Source: Miscanthus floridulus (Eukaryota > Streptophyta > Magnoliopsida > Poales > Poaceae). Taken from it: a DNA stretch of 64,000 nt. The DNA lies in contig NC_089597.1 of NCBI RefSeq assembly GCF_019320115.1, positions 117,558,000-117,621,999 on the forward strand, given 5' to 3'. Positions within the stretch are counted from its first letter, which is position 1. Each line of letters begins with the position of its first letter. The notes under the pieces were generated by a model. The model was not told where the DNA came from. It saw only the letters and a list, made by a program, of their open reading frames with translations, and did not search any database. Positions 35,401-46,760 of the stretch are shown one piece after another. The position numbers and the translations under genes are program-made.

Positions 35401-37395
35401 CTAAGCACACTTTGGTACCCAACTCTTGTTGGGTCCTTTTGAATTAGTCAACAAGTGCTTAGGCGCCCAAATGGCTTTAGTACTAGTTTGTGGTGAACAC
35501 ATCACCTTGCTAGTGCTAACTCCATTTGTGGTCTTCCTAAGCATATCATTATAAACAAATGTGTTTGGCTCAGGAGCGTTACCATTTGGGCATTCATAGC
35601 TTAGATGCCCTTTTCTTCTACAAGCATAGCATATGCGGCCTTTGTTTGCTCTATGCTTGTTTTGCTTGTATGGACATCTATCAACCTTGTGGCCCATCTC
35701 ATTACATCCATAGCATCTTCTTGTTGCAACTTGAGCTTCCTTTCTTGCCTCTTGGTACATTGGGCATTTCTTGGTAGGATGCCCCTAATTTCTTACTCAT
35801 GAGACAAGCGCTTTGTTCATCACTTTTGTTTTGGTTGGCCAACTTGTTTGAGGCCTTTTGTTCGGTCGCTTCACACTTGTTGGCCCAACTCTTGTGTGGA
35901 CACATAGCCCACTCATGTCCATACAATCTACAACCATAGCACATCCTTTTTTCATGTTTCTTGCTCTTGGTTGTGTTGGCCTTGCTTGAAATGTGATTCT
36001 TTTGTTGGGCTTTGGAGGAAGCAAGGTTTGAACCCTTCTCAAGCTTCTTCACCATGTTATCACGGATATCTTGAGAAGGTTGTGCTTTCTCCTTACCCTT
36101 CAACCGAATTACATCTTTCTTTAATCTTTCCACCTCTTCTTTGAGCTCTATGTTTTCTATGAAATTTAGCTCAATTGAAGATTGGCTTGCTTGAGGAGCA
36201 CATTCATTAGTACAAGAAATATTTAATTGAGATGGTGTACTAGTGAGTGAATGTGTGAGAGGTTGAAAAAATTTTACCGATGTGATCACAACCTCATGAG
36301 CCACCTCAAGCATGATGCTTGATTCTACTACTTCATCATGAGAGCACTTTAGATGAACATAGTTTGCTTGTAGCACATTATACTTGCTTGATAGTTCATC
36401 TAGCCTTGCCTTGAACTCCAAGTTTTCCTTCTCTAGTTGTGAAACACTAGAAGAGGAGTTAGTAACTAAAGCATGCTCAATTGATAATTTTTCATACCTT
36501 TCACTTAGAGCCTTTAGTTCTTCCATCTTGGAGATGAGAAACAATTCTTGCTTTTGAAGTGATTGCTCTTGCTTCTCAATCTCTTCTTCAAGCTCATCAT
36601 TCTTTTCAACTATCTTCATGATGATGAACTTGTCTTTGCGGTTGAGATGATCAAGGTTGTAGTTGTCTTCAACTTCAACATCACTCTCATCTTGATCATC
36701 TACTTGTGCTTTCTCTTTTTCTTGATCTTTCTTGTTACTCTTCTTCTTGCTTTTCTTGGCCATGAGACACAAGTGATGAGTATCATGAGATACTGAGGTT
36801 GACTCATCACTTGGTCGCCACCGGGCTTGAGCATCGTTGCAAACAGCTGCTTGCTGCTCTGCTGCCTCGGCCAAACCAGACACGTCCGATAGGCATACCG
36901 GACACGTCCGGTATGTGCAGGCAGATAGCAGGTCATGCGCTGCTTGCACTTCTTGCTCCGGCTCGGCGCTTTGAGGTCTTGTGAGGCTTCTTTGCGATAT
37001 GAAGACACAACGGACATACTTTCCATTGACTCGATCTCAAGTGCATCATCACATTTGGATTTTCCATATAAATCAAAAAGTCTAGTCCAAATGAGATGAT
37101 CACTCTCCAGAGGTGGTTGTCCATTGAAGATTGCCTCATCTTGAACCTCTGCACTCAATGTACTCAACATGACATTAATAGCTTGAGCATTGAGTTGCAC
37201 GCATATCTCTTCCTCTTTTGACAAATTTTTGTAGTTGCTCCAATCAACTATAGGAAGAGGTATGCTTGCATCCACAATATGCTCAACAAGAGGACTAATA
37301 TCCCTAAAAGCATCAAGTACATAAATTGACCAAGGTAGAAAGTTTGAACCATCATTTTGGAGAAGCACCGGCTCCAACTCGATAGGCGTCGACAT
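35401..37395 (-). pseudogene. gag: SIRE 2 gag with three zinc knuckles, broken
   Basis: Starts MSTPIELEPVLLQNDG at 37395. The N-terminal gag domain (LPWSIYVLDAFRD, IWTRLFDLYGKSKCD) is followed at ~36870-36915 by a CCGGAC inverted-repeat block, where the frame changes. Next is a Lys-rich start (KKSKKKSNKK) and a long Glu/Lys coiled-coil-like region (~36690-36070). Three CX2CX4HX4C knuckles are CYGCRLYGHEWAMC (near 35925), CYGCNEMGHKVDRC (near 35690) and CYACRRKGHLSYEC (near 35620), the last two after another frameshift near 35780. It ends PNKSWVPKCA at 35401. Confidence 0.88.
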
Positions 37396-37433
37396 CCTTT
37401 TCTCACGGCGGTGAAGCTTTAGGTGAGAACCTT

Positions 37434-37445
37434 GCTCTGATACCA
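37434..37445 (-). other. Primer-binding site of SIRE 2
   Basis: Minus-strand TGGTATCAGAGC two bases after the LTR end (CCTTTCA), the initiator-Met-tRNA type, as in SIRE 1. Confidence 0.95.
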
Positions 37446-37447
37446 AT

Positions 37448-39576
37448 TGAAAGGACCTAGGATGCCGCCTAGAGGGGAGTGAATAGGCGTTTCTAAAAAT
37501 TAACACCGTTAAATGTGGAAATAATTAGAAAATGGAGTTTCCAAAATAGAAACTCCATATTAAGAGTAATACCATCCCTCACAAAGTTAGCCACAGAGTA
37601 AACAAGGTATAAAGAATATATCTAGAAGCTACAACCCTGCAACACAAAGTTAGAACAGAGAATAAATATTTTCAGCATAGGTAGGAAATACCGGACATGT
37701 CTGGTATATATGATTTCTGCAGAGCAGCTCCAAACTTGCTCCTTTCGATTTCTATCTTCTAGCTAAACTGTAGGTACCTACTAGAGATGTCAATATACAC
37801 AGAGAACCTGCACAAGAGCTGGAGCAACACAAATATCAAATGAAATGCGAATTGAGACACGATATTTGTTTTACCGAAGTTCAGACTCGTTCGAGTCCTA
37901 CTCTCCGTTGAGGGGGCTACGGGCGACCCAGCGAAGGTTAGCCCTAGAGGGTACCACGAAGGTCACTCTAGCCGGAGTCTTTTCCAACTCCTTTTCCTCC
38001 TTCCACTAGTTGATTCTGAGGCGGCGGAATCGACCGTTACAAACTTTCCAAGGCACACCATAATCTCTCGCGTGCTCTCCGGCGATGCCTAGCCATCTAG
38101 GACCGAAGAGTCCAAGAGTAACAAATGCAAATCATGAGATTGACAATATGCACAAGTGCTCAAGTGGTTGGATTGCTCTCTTTTTGAATTTCTCTCAACC
38201 CACTAATTGATTTGGCAATTTGGATCACACACTCACTAAGAGAGGGTTTGTGAGAGTTGACAAGGCTCAAAAACATGTATGTGTATCAGCAGAATCAGCA
38301 GCCTCCAAAGGTAGAGGCTTGGGGGTATTTATAGCCCCCTTGGAAAAACTAGCCGTTGCCATACCGGACACGTCCGGTATGATTTATACTGCGGCAACTG
38401 TAACATAGTTACAGTGACATTGTGAGGCGTCGGAACTCCCGATGTATGCCAGAACTTCCGACCGTCGGAACTCCCGACCCTCAGCACATTTGAAAACTAG
38501 CTGTTGGCCTCTAGCCGTCCATACCGGACACGTCCGGTATGACCAGGACAGTGAACACTTCCAAGTCAGTTAAGCCCAAGACGTCGGAACTCCCGACCGA
38601 TGTCGAAACTCCCAACGAACCAACCTGAGATCAACAATATTAGCATTGTTGGGCAAATACCGGACACGTCCGGTATGTCCGGTATTGCCAAACCAGCAAC
38701 AAACAGGTTAGCTCTTTTGTCTCTCAAACACTCAAAACTCACATGAGTTGGCTTGAGCACTTATGAAGCATTATCTATCAACATGATGCATCCCTCTTAA
38801 TAGTACGACATTCCTATTAACTCAAATGTAAAGAGTATAACAAATTTAAACCTTTTGAGTTGATCACTTTCAACCGAAGCCGTGTATTCCAATCTTCATC
38901 AAGTGAGGGTTCCAACATGTCAACTTGGATCTTTTTCACTTGAGCATAGCCATCTTGAGCACGTGACTTGATTCCATTCATCAAATATGAAAACTCCAAA
39001 TGCATCAAGTCACTTCCAACACTTTGTCCAATATAGATTTGATCATACACATCAATATGACCATCATAGCTTGATTAGTACCTCAACTAAATGCAAGTAC
39101 TTTGTTCTTCACCCTAGCTAGGTTCTTCGGCCGTCAAGCCGTCGTTTGCCCTTCACCCTTGCTTAGTACCTCAAAGCCTTTCCTTGCTATCTTCACCATC
39201 TCAAGCCATCAAGTCACATCCTATGTTGAATCATTCATTCATTTATATTGTCATCTTTTTCATTTCAATTTAGCAAACTTCAAATATGAGACCATTTCAT
39301 ATGCAATCCCGCATGTCTCATCAACTAATTTTTACCGGGCTTGCTTTCACATAGTACATGAAAATCCCACAATAAGTAAGCCTTTGCATGAATTCTATTT
39401 GCATTGTTATCTTATGCTTGAACTAGATTGTTTATACAACAACACATCATTTTGGCTTTTATTAAGTACCTGTGAGATAACCTATTACCTGTCCACACTT
39501 AGCAAACGGGTTAGACCTTTAATCACGTTGTCATTCAATCATCTAAAACCCACTAAAGGGCTAGATACACTTTTCA
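37448..39576 (-). repeat. 5' LTR of SIRE 2
   Basis: 2,129 bp, TGAAAAGTGTATCTAGCCC to CCTTTCA on the minus strand. TATA box TATAAATA at 38333-38326, itself flanked by GGGGGC and CCCCC. Upstream of it stand three perfect copies of ATACCGGACACGTCCGGTAT (38361, 38521, 38657) and GTCGGAACTCCCGAC-type repeats (38430-38620). The open frame at 39102-39617 is LTR sequence and not a gene. Confidence 0.85.
38326..38380 (-). promoter_or_regulatory. SIRE 2 LTR core promoter
   Basis: Minus-strand TATAAATA (38333-38326) with the CCGGAC inverted repeat 38361-38380 starting 27 bases upstream. The close, repeated association suggests a binding site for a transcription factor active on SIRE LTRs; inferred from position alone. 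Confidence 0.55.
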
Positions 39577-40986
39577 ACTATGAACATGATAATAATCTTA
39601 GTGGTATTGTTGTGTGAATGAAGGCTAAATTTCTCAAGTACTAGAAGTCTATACCACTGTTATATTCATTTGCATTTGTTCTGGACCCTAGGGCTAAGCT
39701 GAGAGGTTTGTAAAATGTTCTTGAATTGCTTGCTCAGTGTAACAATATGAGTTACATTGCCTATTTTGATGAGGTTAAAGTTGAGTTGCATAAACTGTAT
39801 GACAAGTATGAATCTAAGTTTGGTGCATCTAGGCCAGCTAGGACCACATATCCATCTAGACTGACAGTTAAGAGGAAGCAGGTATGGGGCAAATTTTTTG
39901 GAGGATCAGCTTCTTCTGGTCCTTCAAGTGCTGGTTCATCTACCACTGTGGCTCCTGGTCTTTCAGAGCTCATTGTTTACCTTGACAGTGACAATGTTGT
40001 TGCCTATGATGATGACTTTGATATCCTAAATTGGTGGCATGAACATAAACTAACCTATCCAGTTCTCTCTACCTTGGCTCAAGATATTATGTCAGTTCTT
40101 ATCTCAACTAGTTCTTCGGAGTCTTGCTTTTGTCTTACTGGCAGGATCATTGAGGAGCGACTATGGCAATTGGGCTCAGAGACAGTGGAGATGTTGGTCT
40201 ACATCAAGGACTAAGAGTTAGGCCAAGAAAGAGGACAACATACTGTGGAGGACAAGGAATTAGAAGACTACTTCAAGAACCTATGGCTTGATGAGGAAGT
40301 TGTTGCTGGTGCTGGTTCTAGTGCTGGTTGAGTGTTGTTGCTGAGTGTTGAGTGACAGTGTGAGTCGGTGAGTGTGAGTGGTGAATTAGTCAGACATTTG
40401 AAACTATGGCTTATAATAACTTTGAACAATTCAATTTGAAAATGAACTGGTCGTACTTTTTTTCCTTTCTAGGGTTTCTCATGAGGTGAGTTTTACCTAG
40501 AAAGGTTTTTAATGAGGCAACATTGCACAAACAGCTCAAAATTTCCTTATCATGTCTTTTGTTTACTTGTTGTTTGCCTGTTTTCATAACTTCGATTGAT
40601 CTGTTGTTGAACTTGAATTCATCAGTGAGACTTGTATTGTATTGATCAAATCTGATAGTTGTATTGTATTGATCAAATCTGAGAATTGTATTGATCTATT
40701 GTTGAACTTGAAAATCTGAGAGTTGTACTGATCTAGTTGAACTTAGACAAGCTGTGGGAGGTGTTTTTGTGATTGCGGGCTTCGGGCTGGCACGGTGCGG
40801 TTTTGGGCCATGCTTTCCGGGCTGGCACGGCCCAAAAAACGGCCCGACATGCCATGCCTGGGCCGTCAGTCAGGCACGATGGACTGGGGCGGCACGACCC
40901 GGTGGCCCGAAGGGCCATACCGTGCCGTGCCTGGCACAGGCCTAGGCTGGGCCGTGCCGTGCCGAGCGGCCCGAATGCTCATCTTT
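39577..40986 (+). mobile_element. 3' part of a hAT transposon
   Basis: Contains the C-terminal transposase exon (39619-40214), an AT-rich 3' UTR-like stretch, and a dense GGCACGG/CCGTGCC subterminal region (40770-40975). It ends GAATGCTCATCTTTA at ~40986, whose complement TAAAGATGAGCATTCGGGCC has the look of a grass hAT terminus. The 5' half would lie beyond the SIRE 2 insertion, but I do not find it left of 19 kb. Confidence 0.75.
39619..40214 (+). pseudogene. hAT transposase C-terminus (dimerisation domain)
   Basis: After a broken start with a TAG stop around 39641, an open frame from 39726 reads through a Ser/Gly-rich linker to the hATC signature: an Asp-rich strand followed by FDILNWWHEHKLTYPVLSTL, then ISTSSSESCFCLTGRII and a terminal helix. 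The W-W-H and S-S-S-E-S-x-F-x-x-x-G-R-I-I spacing is that of Ac/RICESLEEPER-type transposases. The catalytic N-terminal domains are missing, so it cannot transpose on its own. Confidence 0.88.
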
Positions 40987-41020
40987 ACACATTGTATACC
41001 ATCTTTACACATTGTATACC
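40981..41020. repeat. 20-bp tandem duplication at hAT edge
   Basis: ATCTTTACACATTGTATACC occurs twice head-to-tail, the first copy overlapping the hAT end. It may reflect an aberrant excision or repair event at the terminus. Confidence 0.75.
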
Positions 41021-41137
41021 CATTAAGAAGATGCTCAACTTAAATGGGAAGCTAGTGTGCTCATAAAGACAAATTGAGGAGGAGAGTTGGGAGGCCACAG
41101 GCATGCACCGCCGTGCTCTGCCGCGGCCTTGCAGACA

Positions 41138-41226
41138 TGATGTGCTGAGCCATCTTTTACGGCTCAGTGCTACAGTCAATTAGGGGCATATAATGGATAA
41201 ATGGGTGGGCACAGAAGGGCAAATGG
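41138..41226. repeat. 132-bp tandem unit, left of CACTA
   Basis: TGATGTGCTGAGCC...GGGCAAATGG matches 48091-48178 right of the CACTA element. Removing the transposon restores a tandem duplication of period 132. The transposon therefore landed in an older local duplication. Confidence 0.8.
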
Positions 41227-42179
41227 CACTACAAGAGATGTTACCTTCTATGACGGCTCATTTAGGTCACAAATAGAGGATTTTACGTCACCATAATGCG
41301 CTCTGTGACGAAATACCTATCGTCACCGAAGGTGCGTGTTAAAGCACCATCCATGACGATTGAAAGTATATCATCACTGAGTTGGTGACAGCAATATTTT
41401 CATCACCAGCAATAATGACGATCATTATTGTCATTAAAACTGTCATGAAATCTCAAGTAGGCAACTACCATGTGTGCCTATGCAGTGACAATATTAACCA
41501 TACAATTGAATTCAACAAATGACAGCCTAGTCAACATCCATTCAACATCTTAGAAGCAACAATCTCAACCATACATGCAGCTCATTCATACATCCATCTC
41601 AGTCATACATAACAACTTGAAGTGTGAAATAGTTTGCAAGCTAAAGCAATACTAAGTTCATAGTTTGTATTGCAGCAGCCACAAGCACACCAAAATGCTA
41701 CAGAGTTCACCAAAGACTCTTACCAGCCCAAATTCTAGGGATAGATACAAAAGGCATAATTGAACCAACTCGCCTGGATGCATATCTAGATGACGAGGAT
41801 GCTCACAAATTATAGGGAGGAGTGACTTGACCCTGATTGAAGTGAAGAATCAGCTGTCGAAGGAGGGCATGAGTTTCTTGCTGTTCCTTCTTCAAGCTGT
41901 CAATTTCATGTGCTTGGCTAGCCACCTCTTGCTTAAGTTGCGCAGATTCTTGCAACTTAGCCTCAAGTTGAACCTGTAGCTCCCACACCTGGGAACTAAC
42001 TGCACTTATACTACTTGGCTTGGAGATTGGCAGCCCCACATTTTGAAGAAATGTGCTTGACTTCGGCAGCACCTTGGAAACAATTTCAATAGAAGACATC
42101 GACTTCTGGCCTTCTTGCATTGGTTTCGCCTCAATTGCTTCCATAGCAGCCTAGCAACAGAATGATACAAAAATTAGTA

Positions 42180-43147
42180 TTGACTTTGGTACAGATTTCT
42201 AGCAGTACAGGACAAATAACCTACAATAATACTTTACAGAGAACTAAAAAATGACCTTACTTTAGCCAAAATAGCCTCAAACATCATTTCAAGCATGTAT
42301 GAAGTTGAACTCAAACAAGAGCTAAAAGCAGTATATGAAGGAAAAGACAGTATACTTATAGTATATCATATTTGAATTTAGAAGACTGTATACACCCAAC
42401 TTGGGAAATGAATCATGTAACAAAGTAGTCATGCAAAAAGTACATCATAACTCTTGCAACATCATTTCTGACAATAGCAAAAACAGCCCACAATCATTTC
42501 CAATCATGAAGTAAAGGCAATAGCTGCAGCCGGTGCTGCGTGCACAGTTCAGATTTGAAAGGTTCAGATTCTATGCATCAGATTTCAATGGTTCAGATTA
42601 TAAGCAGCATGCAGCAACAGCTGCAGCACAAGAAGTGCAGCCGATCAGGCCAAATATTCAAGTTGACTTTCAAGTATGTCTTGCAGAAGAGGGGAACAGT
42701 ACTTACAATTGCATTTTTGACAGGCTCACAAAAACCACTTTTCTTGCTGCAATGCATCTCCTTGAACAAATCAATTGCAGTGGGCTCTGTGTCTTTATAT
42801 TTTTCTTGTTTCTTATTAGCTTGAACCAATTTCATGGTTTCTTATTTCAAACAATGTGCAGCAGACTTTATCTATAATTCATGTAAATTAGAAGATCAGC
42901 AACAATATCACATAGCATTAAATTTGTCCTACCGTGACATAGGCATGTGCAATGTAACATCAAGAACCTATACGCTGATGGAAATGGACTTTCGCATGAT
43001 TAACTTGGTTTTTGACATAAGTGTCCTGTACACCACACAAATTTGTAAGGTAAAGGAAACAAAAACAAGTACTAAAAAAGGACTACAGATGCCATTAAAA
43101 TCTGAACTGTCTAGATATGTACACATTTATCAGCAACATCACCAATG
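42180..43147. other. Intron of CACTA gene
   Basis: AT-rich sequence between the last two recognised exons, with an acceptor-like GTTGCTAG at ~42155. Short plus-strand open frames here carry no motif. Confidence 0.5.
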
Positions 43148-44035
43148 TCATACCTTGTGTTTTGGGTTGGACCACATCTCCACTAATGCTCTCCATTGAT
43201 CATCAGTCATACACGTCACAGGTGACGTTGTCCTCACTAGATTTGCTAGAACTCCATCAAAGTACTTTTTTAGCCACTGCCTCATCTGACGTTGTCCACC
43301 CTTTAGCATGTCAAACACAAGCAGCTCGTACAGCCACACTATTAGTGTCCATGTCGAATGGGATCTAGTAAAAAAATAGAGATTAGATTTGAAAACGAAA
43401 AGGACACAATGAACTATGATTGAACAAGTCAAATAGATATTGACTTGTAGCAACTTTGCCAATGTAGACTTCAACAAGATGTTTATTATGTTTCTTCTTG
43501 TACTCCATCCAGTGTGGAAAGATAGGTGTATGCAGCCTGAGTGAGATCCCAGCCTCTGATGCAAGTTTTGCAGCTTGCATTGGTGCCTCCGGCCTGCTAT
43601 TCCCTTCAGTAATGTCAATTTTAATCTTTGTCCCTAGCCCTCTATTCAACGCATCCAGCTCTTTGCCCATATATTTTTTCCGTGGCACCTGCTGTGCACT
43701 TGCAAATAATGCACCTAACAAGATTTCATTTGTAGAGTTAGTAGCAAATATATTCCAGATTTACTAAATAAGTATCAATCTGATTTTATTAGCATATCTG
43801 AATGTTGATGTGCACCTAACAAGCAATGAAGTCTACAATGAAGCATCATGATAGAAATAAATGAAGCCAGTAACTTTGATCTAGTAACTTGCCTTCATCA
43901 TTGTTGTTGATGTGCTCCCCATTTGGGCTTGTAGTAGTATTGGTTGATGCCAATGCATCATGTGTGACAATAGCGAGGCTTGGATTGGCAGCAGTCCTTT
44001 GCCTACTAACTCTAGTAGTTTCACCTTCTTGTGGT

Positions 44036-45500
44036 TATAGATGGCCAACGGGCTGGCCTGGCACGGCACGGCACGGGCCCGTGCCAGCACGGTCCGATAG
44101 CCAACGGGCCGGCACGGCACGCCGTGCCTCCCGGGCCATGCCTCACAGGGCCACGGGCCTAGCCTTCGGCCCAAGCACGGCCCTATGGGTCGATTTTCGT
44201 GCCGGGCCGGCCCGAGAAGCACGGCCATTTTCACAGGCCGTGCCAACCCGAGGCCCACTGAGTCGCCGGGAGCAGGCAGGGTCGCCGTCGCCGGGACGCA
44301 GGGGTCGTGGAGGAGCGACGGGGGCTCGAGGCCAGCCACCGCGCGGGGGCCTTGGGGGAGGAGGGCAGCTGCCGGCGTGCTCAAGGCCGAAGCGTGTGCC
44401 GCGGCCGCGTGGGGAGGCGAGGAGGTGGCCTTGGGGGAGGAGGTGGCCGCCGGATCTGCCCGCCCGCGCGCTCCTAGCCGCGCGCCGCCGAGGGAGAGTG
44501 AGGGAGGAAGGGAGGCAGGGACGGGGAGGAGGCGCCGCGCCAGCGTCGAGGCAAGGGTGGGGAGCCGGATCCGCGATGGAGAAGACCCAGCGTGGCCAGA
44601 TCTGGTGGTGGCGGGATCGAGGAAGGAGGCAGCGCGAGGCCGGAGATGGCAGTGGCCGCCGGCGAGGAGCCAAGGACGCCGAGGAGAGGGAGGAGGCATC
44701 CTGGACTCCCAGTCTCGCGTCCGCTCTCGCTCGCCTCGCCCGACGCGAGGGAAGGGGAGGGGGCGTCCGCGGCGCCGGCTCTAGGGTTCGGGGTGAGGGA
44801 GAGGGAGAGCCACCGCGGGCGTGAGGGAAGGGGAGGGGGCGGGCGTCCGCGACGCCGGCTCTAGGGTTCGAGGTGAGGGAGAGGGAGAGACGCCGCGGGC
44901 GTGAGGGAAGGGGAGGGGGCGTCCGTCCGCGGTACCGGCTCTAGGGTTCGAGGTGAGGGAGAGGGAGAGCCGCCGCCGGAGGAGAGCCGCCCTGCGCCGG
45001 GGAAGAAAGGAGAGGGAAGCGCGAGCTGCGAGGTGAGGATTTAGGTTCGGGGACGGGGGCTCGAGGCCAGCCACCGCACGAGGGCCTTGGGGGAGGAGGG
45101 CTACTGCCGGCGTGCCAGAGGCCAGCGCGTGCGCCGCGGCCGCGTGGGGAGGCGAGGAGGAGGTGGCCGCCGGGGCTGGGAGGCGGCCGTGTGGGGAGGC
45201 GAGGAGGAGGCAGCCGCGTGGGGAGGCGAGGAGGCGTGGGGAGGCAAGGAGGAGGCGATAGGGTTGGCCGTGGGGAGGGAGGGGAGGCGATAGGGCCGTG
45301 GGAGGCTAGCAGGCCGGCTGGCCAGGCCGCTTGCTCTGTAGCAAGCCAGGCCATGCCGGCCCACGTGCCTATGGTAAGACCCAGGCACGGCCTGCTCTCC
45401 GGGCTGGGCCAGCCCGGGCCCGCTAGCCTCCGTGCGGGCCGGGCCAAAAAAAACAGGCCTTGGGCCGGGCCGACGGGCTCGGGCTGCATGGCCAAATATA
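44036..45500. mobile_element. Non-autonomous hAT element nested in CACTA
   Basis: 8-bp TSD CTTGTGGT (44028-44035, 45501-45508). Ends TATAGATGGCCAACGGGC and, complemented, TATATTTGGCCATGCAGCCC. Both ends are followed by GGCACGG/GGGCC-rich subterminal sequence, as in the hAT at 40 kb. The 1,465-bp body is very GC-rich and encodes no transposase. It holds an internal duplication (44313-44430 resembles 45058-45175) and an 80-bp minisatellite. Open frames of up to 311 residues are composition artefacts. Confidence 0.9.
44748..44985. repeat. 80-bp GC-rich minisatellite, three copies
   Basis: CTAGGGTTCG recurs at 44781, 44861 and 44941, exactly 80 bp apart, within units containing GAGGGAGAGGGAGAG and GGGAAGGGGAGGGGGCG. 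The G-runs satisfy the usual G-quadruplex pattern on the plus strand. Confidence 0.85.
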
Positions 45501-46004
45501 CTTGTGGTGCCACCACTCTCTTTGATGCTTTCGAACCTCTAGCAGAGAACTTGCCATTTATGTTGGACATTCTTGTTACATACATCCTCACCCACCTTAG
45601 AAGCTTGGTATGAAGCAAACAAGAAGAATTAGACCCGAAAATAATGGAAGTGTTGTCAGCCAAAATGATAATGATCAATAACAATCCTTTGTACCATGCT
45701 GACTTCATCTTCGTCATGTTGGTTAGAGCCCTCGTCATCCTCAGGGATTGTACAGAGATCTAGATTTTTCAGGAACATCATCCTTGTTCCTTGCACTTTT
45801 ACCCTTAACTTGTGCAACTAGGGTACTGAGCCCAAGGCTTTGGAAGAATTGGTCGTTCCTCATAATGTTTTGATCCCTCTGTCTTAAATATTCAAGTGCC
45901 ATTGCTTCTGTACATTCAATTAAAACAACTGTAAGGGAGTAGTCAGAGCAAAAAATAAAAATGTATGCTGCTGCTAGCAAAATAAAAACGTATGCTGCTA
46001 GCAA

Positions 46005-46760
46005 AAAGTGTATGCGGCTGCTGCTAGCAAAAAGTGTATGCCGCTGCTGCTAGCAAAAAGATCCTGTATTATTTACTATTTCTAGATTACCACTGATTTC
46101 CCACACATGTAAATGCTCCTGCAAGTCCTGTGTAGAACTTCTGAACTTTTAGATAGGCTGCGGATTCACCAAAAAGCCAGTTCAATATTTGCTAATAACT
46201 ATCAAAGGATCTCCTTAGTCGTGGTATTCAGGATTGTTAGGCAACCATCCTTGCAAAGTGGAACTCTGCTTTCCGCTATTTACCAAATTTAATTCTGGTT
46301 TTACTACTTTTGAAAATACACATATATAATGGATTAATAGCTGGATCTTACATGAAACTACTTAGATTTCTTATGTTTGGAAATCAGCTGAATATGTGTT
46401 GACGCATTCCATGCATGCAAATGTACAAGAATTTTCTCCTATAATGTACTAGTATACCGAGAAGGATGAAATGAATTGGAATATAAACCTTGCTGTTGTC
46501 TCACTGTTCAATGTTTTGTATATGAAAACTATCGATTGGCTTAAAAAACAATTAGTTTTCCTAATGTTAAGGGCACTCAAGATTTATTTTGCTTTAAACA
46601 TTCTCTTCATATTTTAATAAACATAGAAATCTAGACCATAAAAAAATGCATAAACATATTTTTCTTGTGTATAGGATGGATCTGGTAAACTAACAAAATT
46701 AGTTTCAAGCCATATGGATCTACCATTATTTTCCTTTGGTTTTTCAAAAACCATGAATAA
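46005..46760. other. AT-rich CACTA interior, probable intron
   Basis: No open frame of note. A short direct repetition of GCTGCTAGCAAAAAGTGTATG occurs around 45965-46055. Consistent with an intron between the possible first exon and the helix exon. Confidence 0.4.

Larger units (their letters stand above)
35229..39576 (-). mobile_element. SIRE/Maximus copia element 2, 5' half
   Basis: Minus strand: LTR 39576-37448, primer-binding site 37445-37434, gag from 37395, then ~170 bp of non-coding sequence to the Tat insertion at 35228. No pol is seen on either side of the Tat element, so this copy was either a gag-only derivative or had lost pol before. It inserted into or next to a hAT element whose 3' part follows at 39577. 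Confidence 0.85.

Noticed and set aside
39102..39617. 171-codon plus-strand open frame
   Set aside because: Lies within the SIRE 2 LTR, crosses its terminus at 39576 and has no domain.
43889..44824. 311-codon plus-strand open frame and overlapping long frames on the other strand
   Set aside because: All frames stay open because the nested hAT body is very GC-rich. Translations are Arg/Gly/Pro low-complexity and cross the element boundary.
44748..44985. Regular 80-bp repeats as a CRISPR-like array
   Set aside because: Units are contiguous with no unique spacers, and the DNA is a plant transposon.
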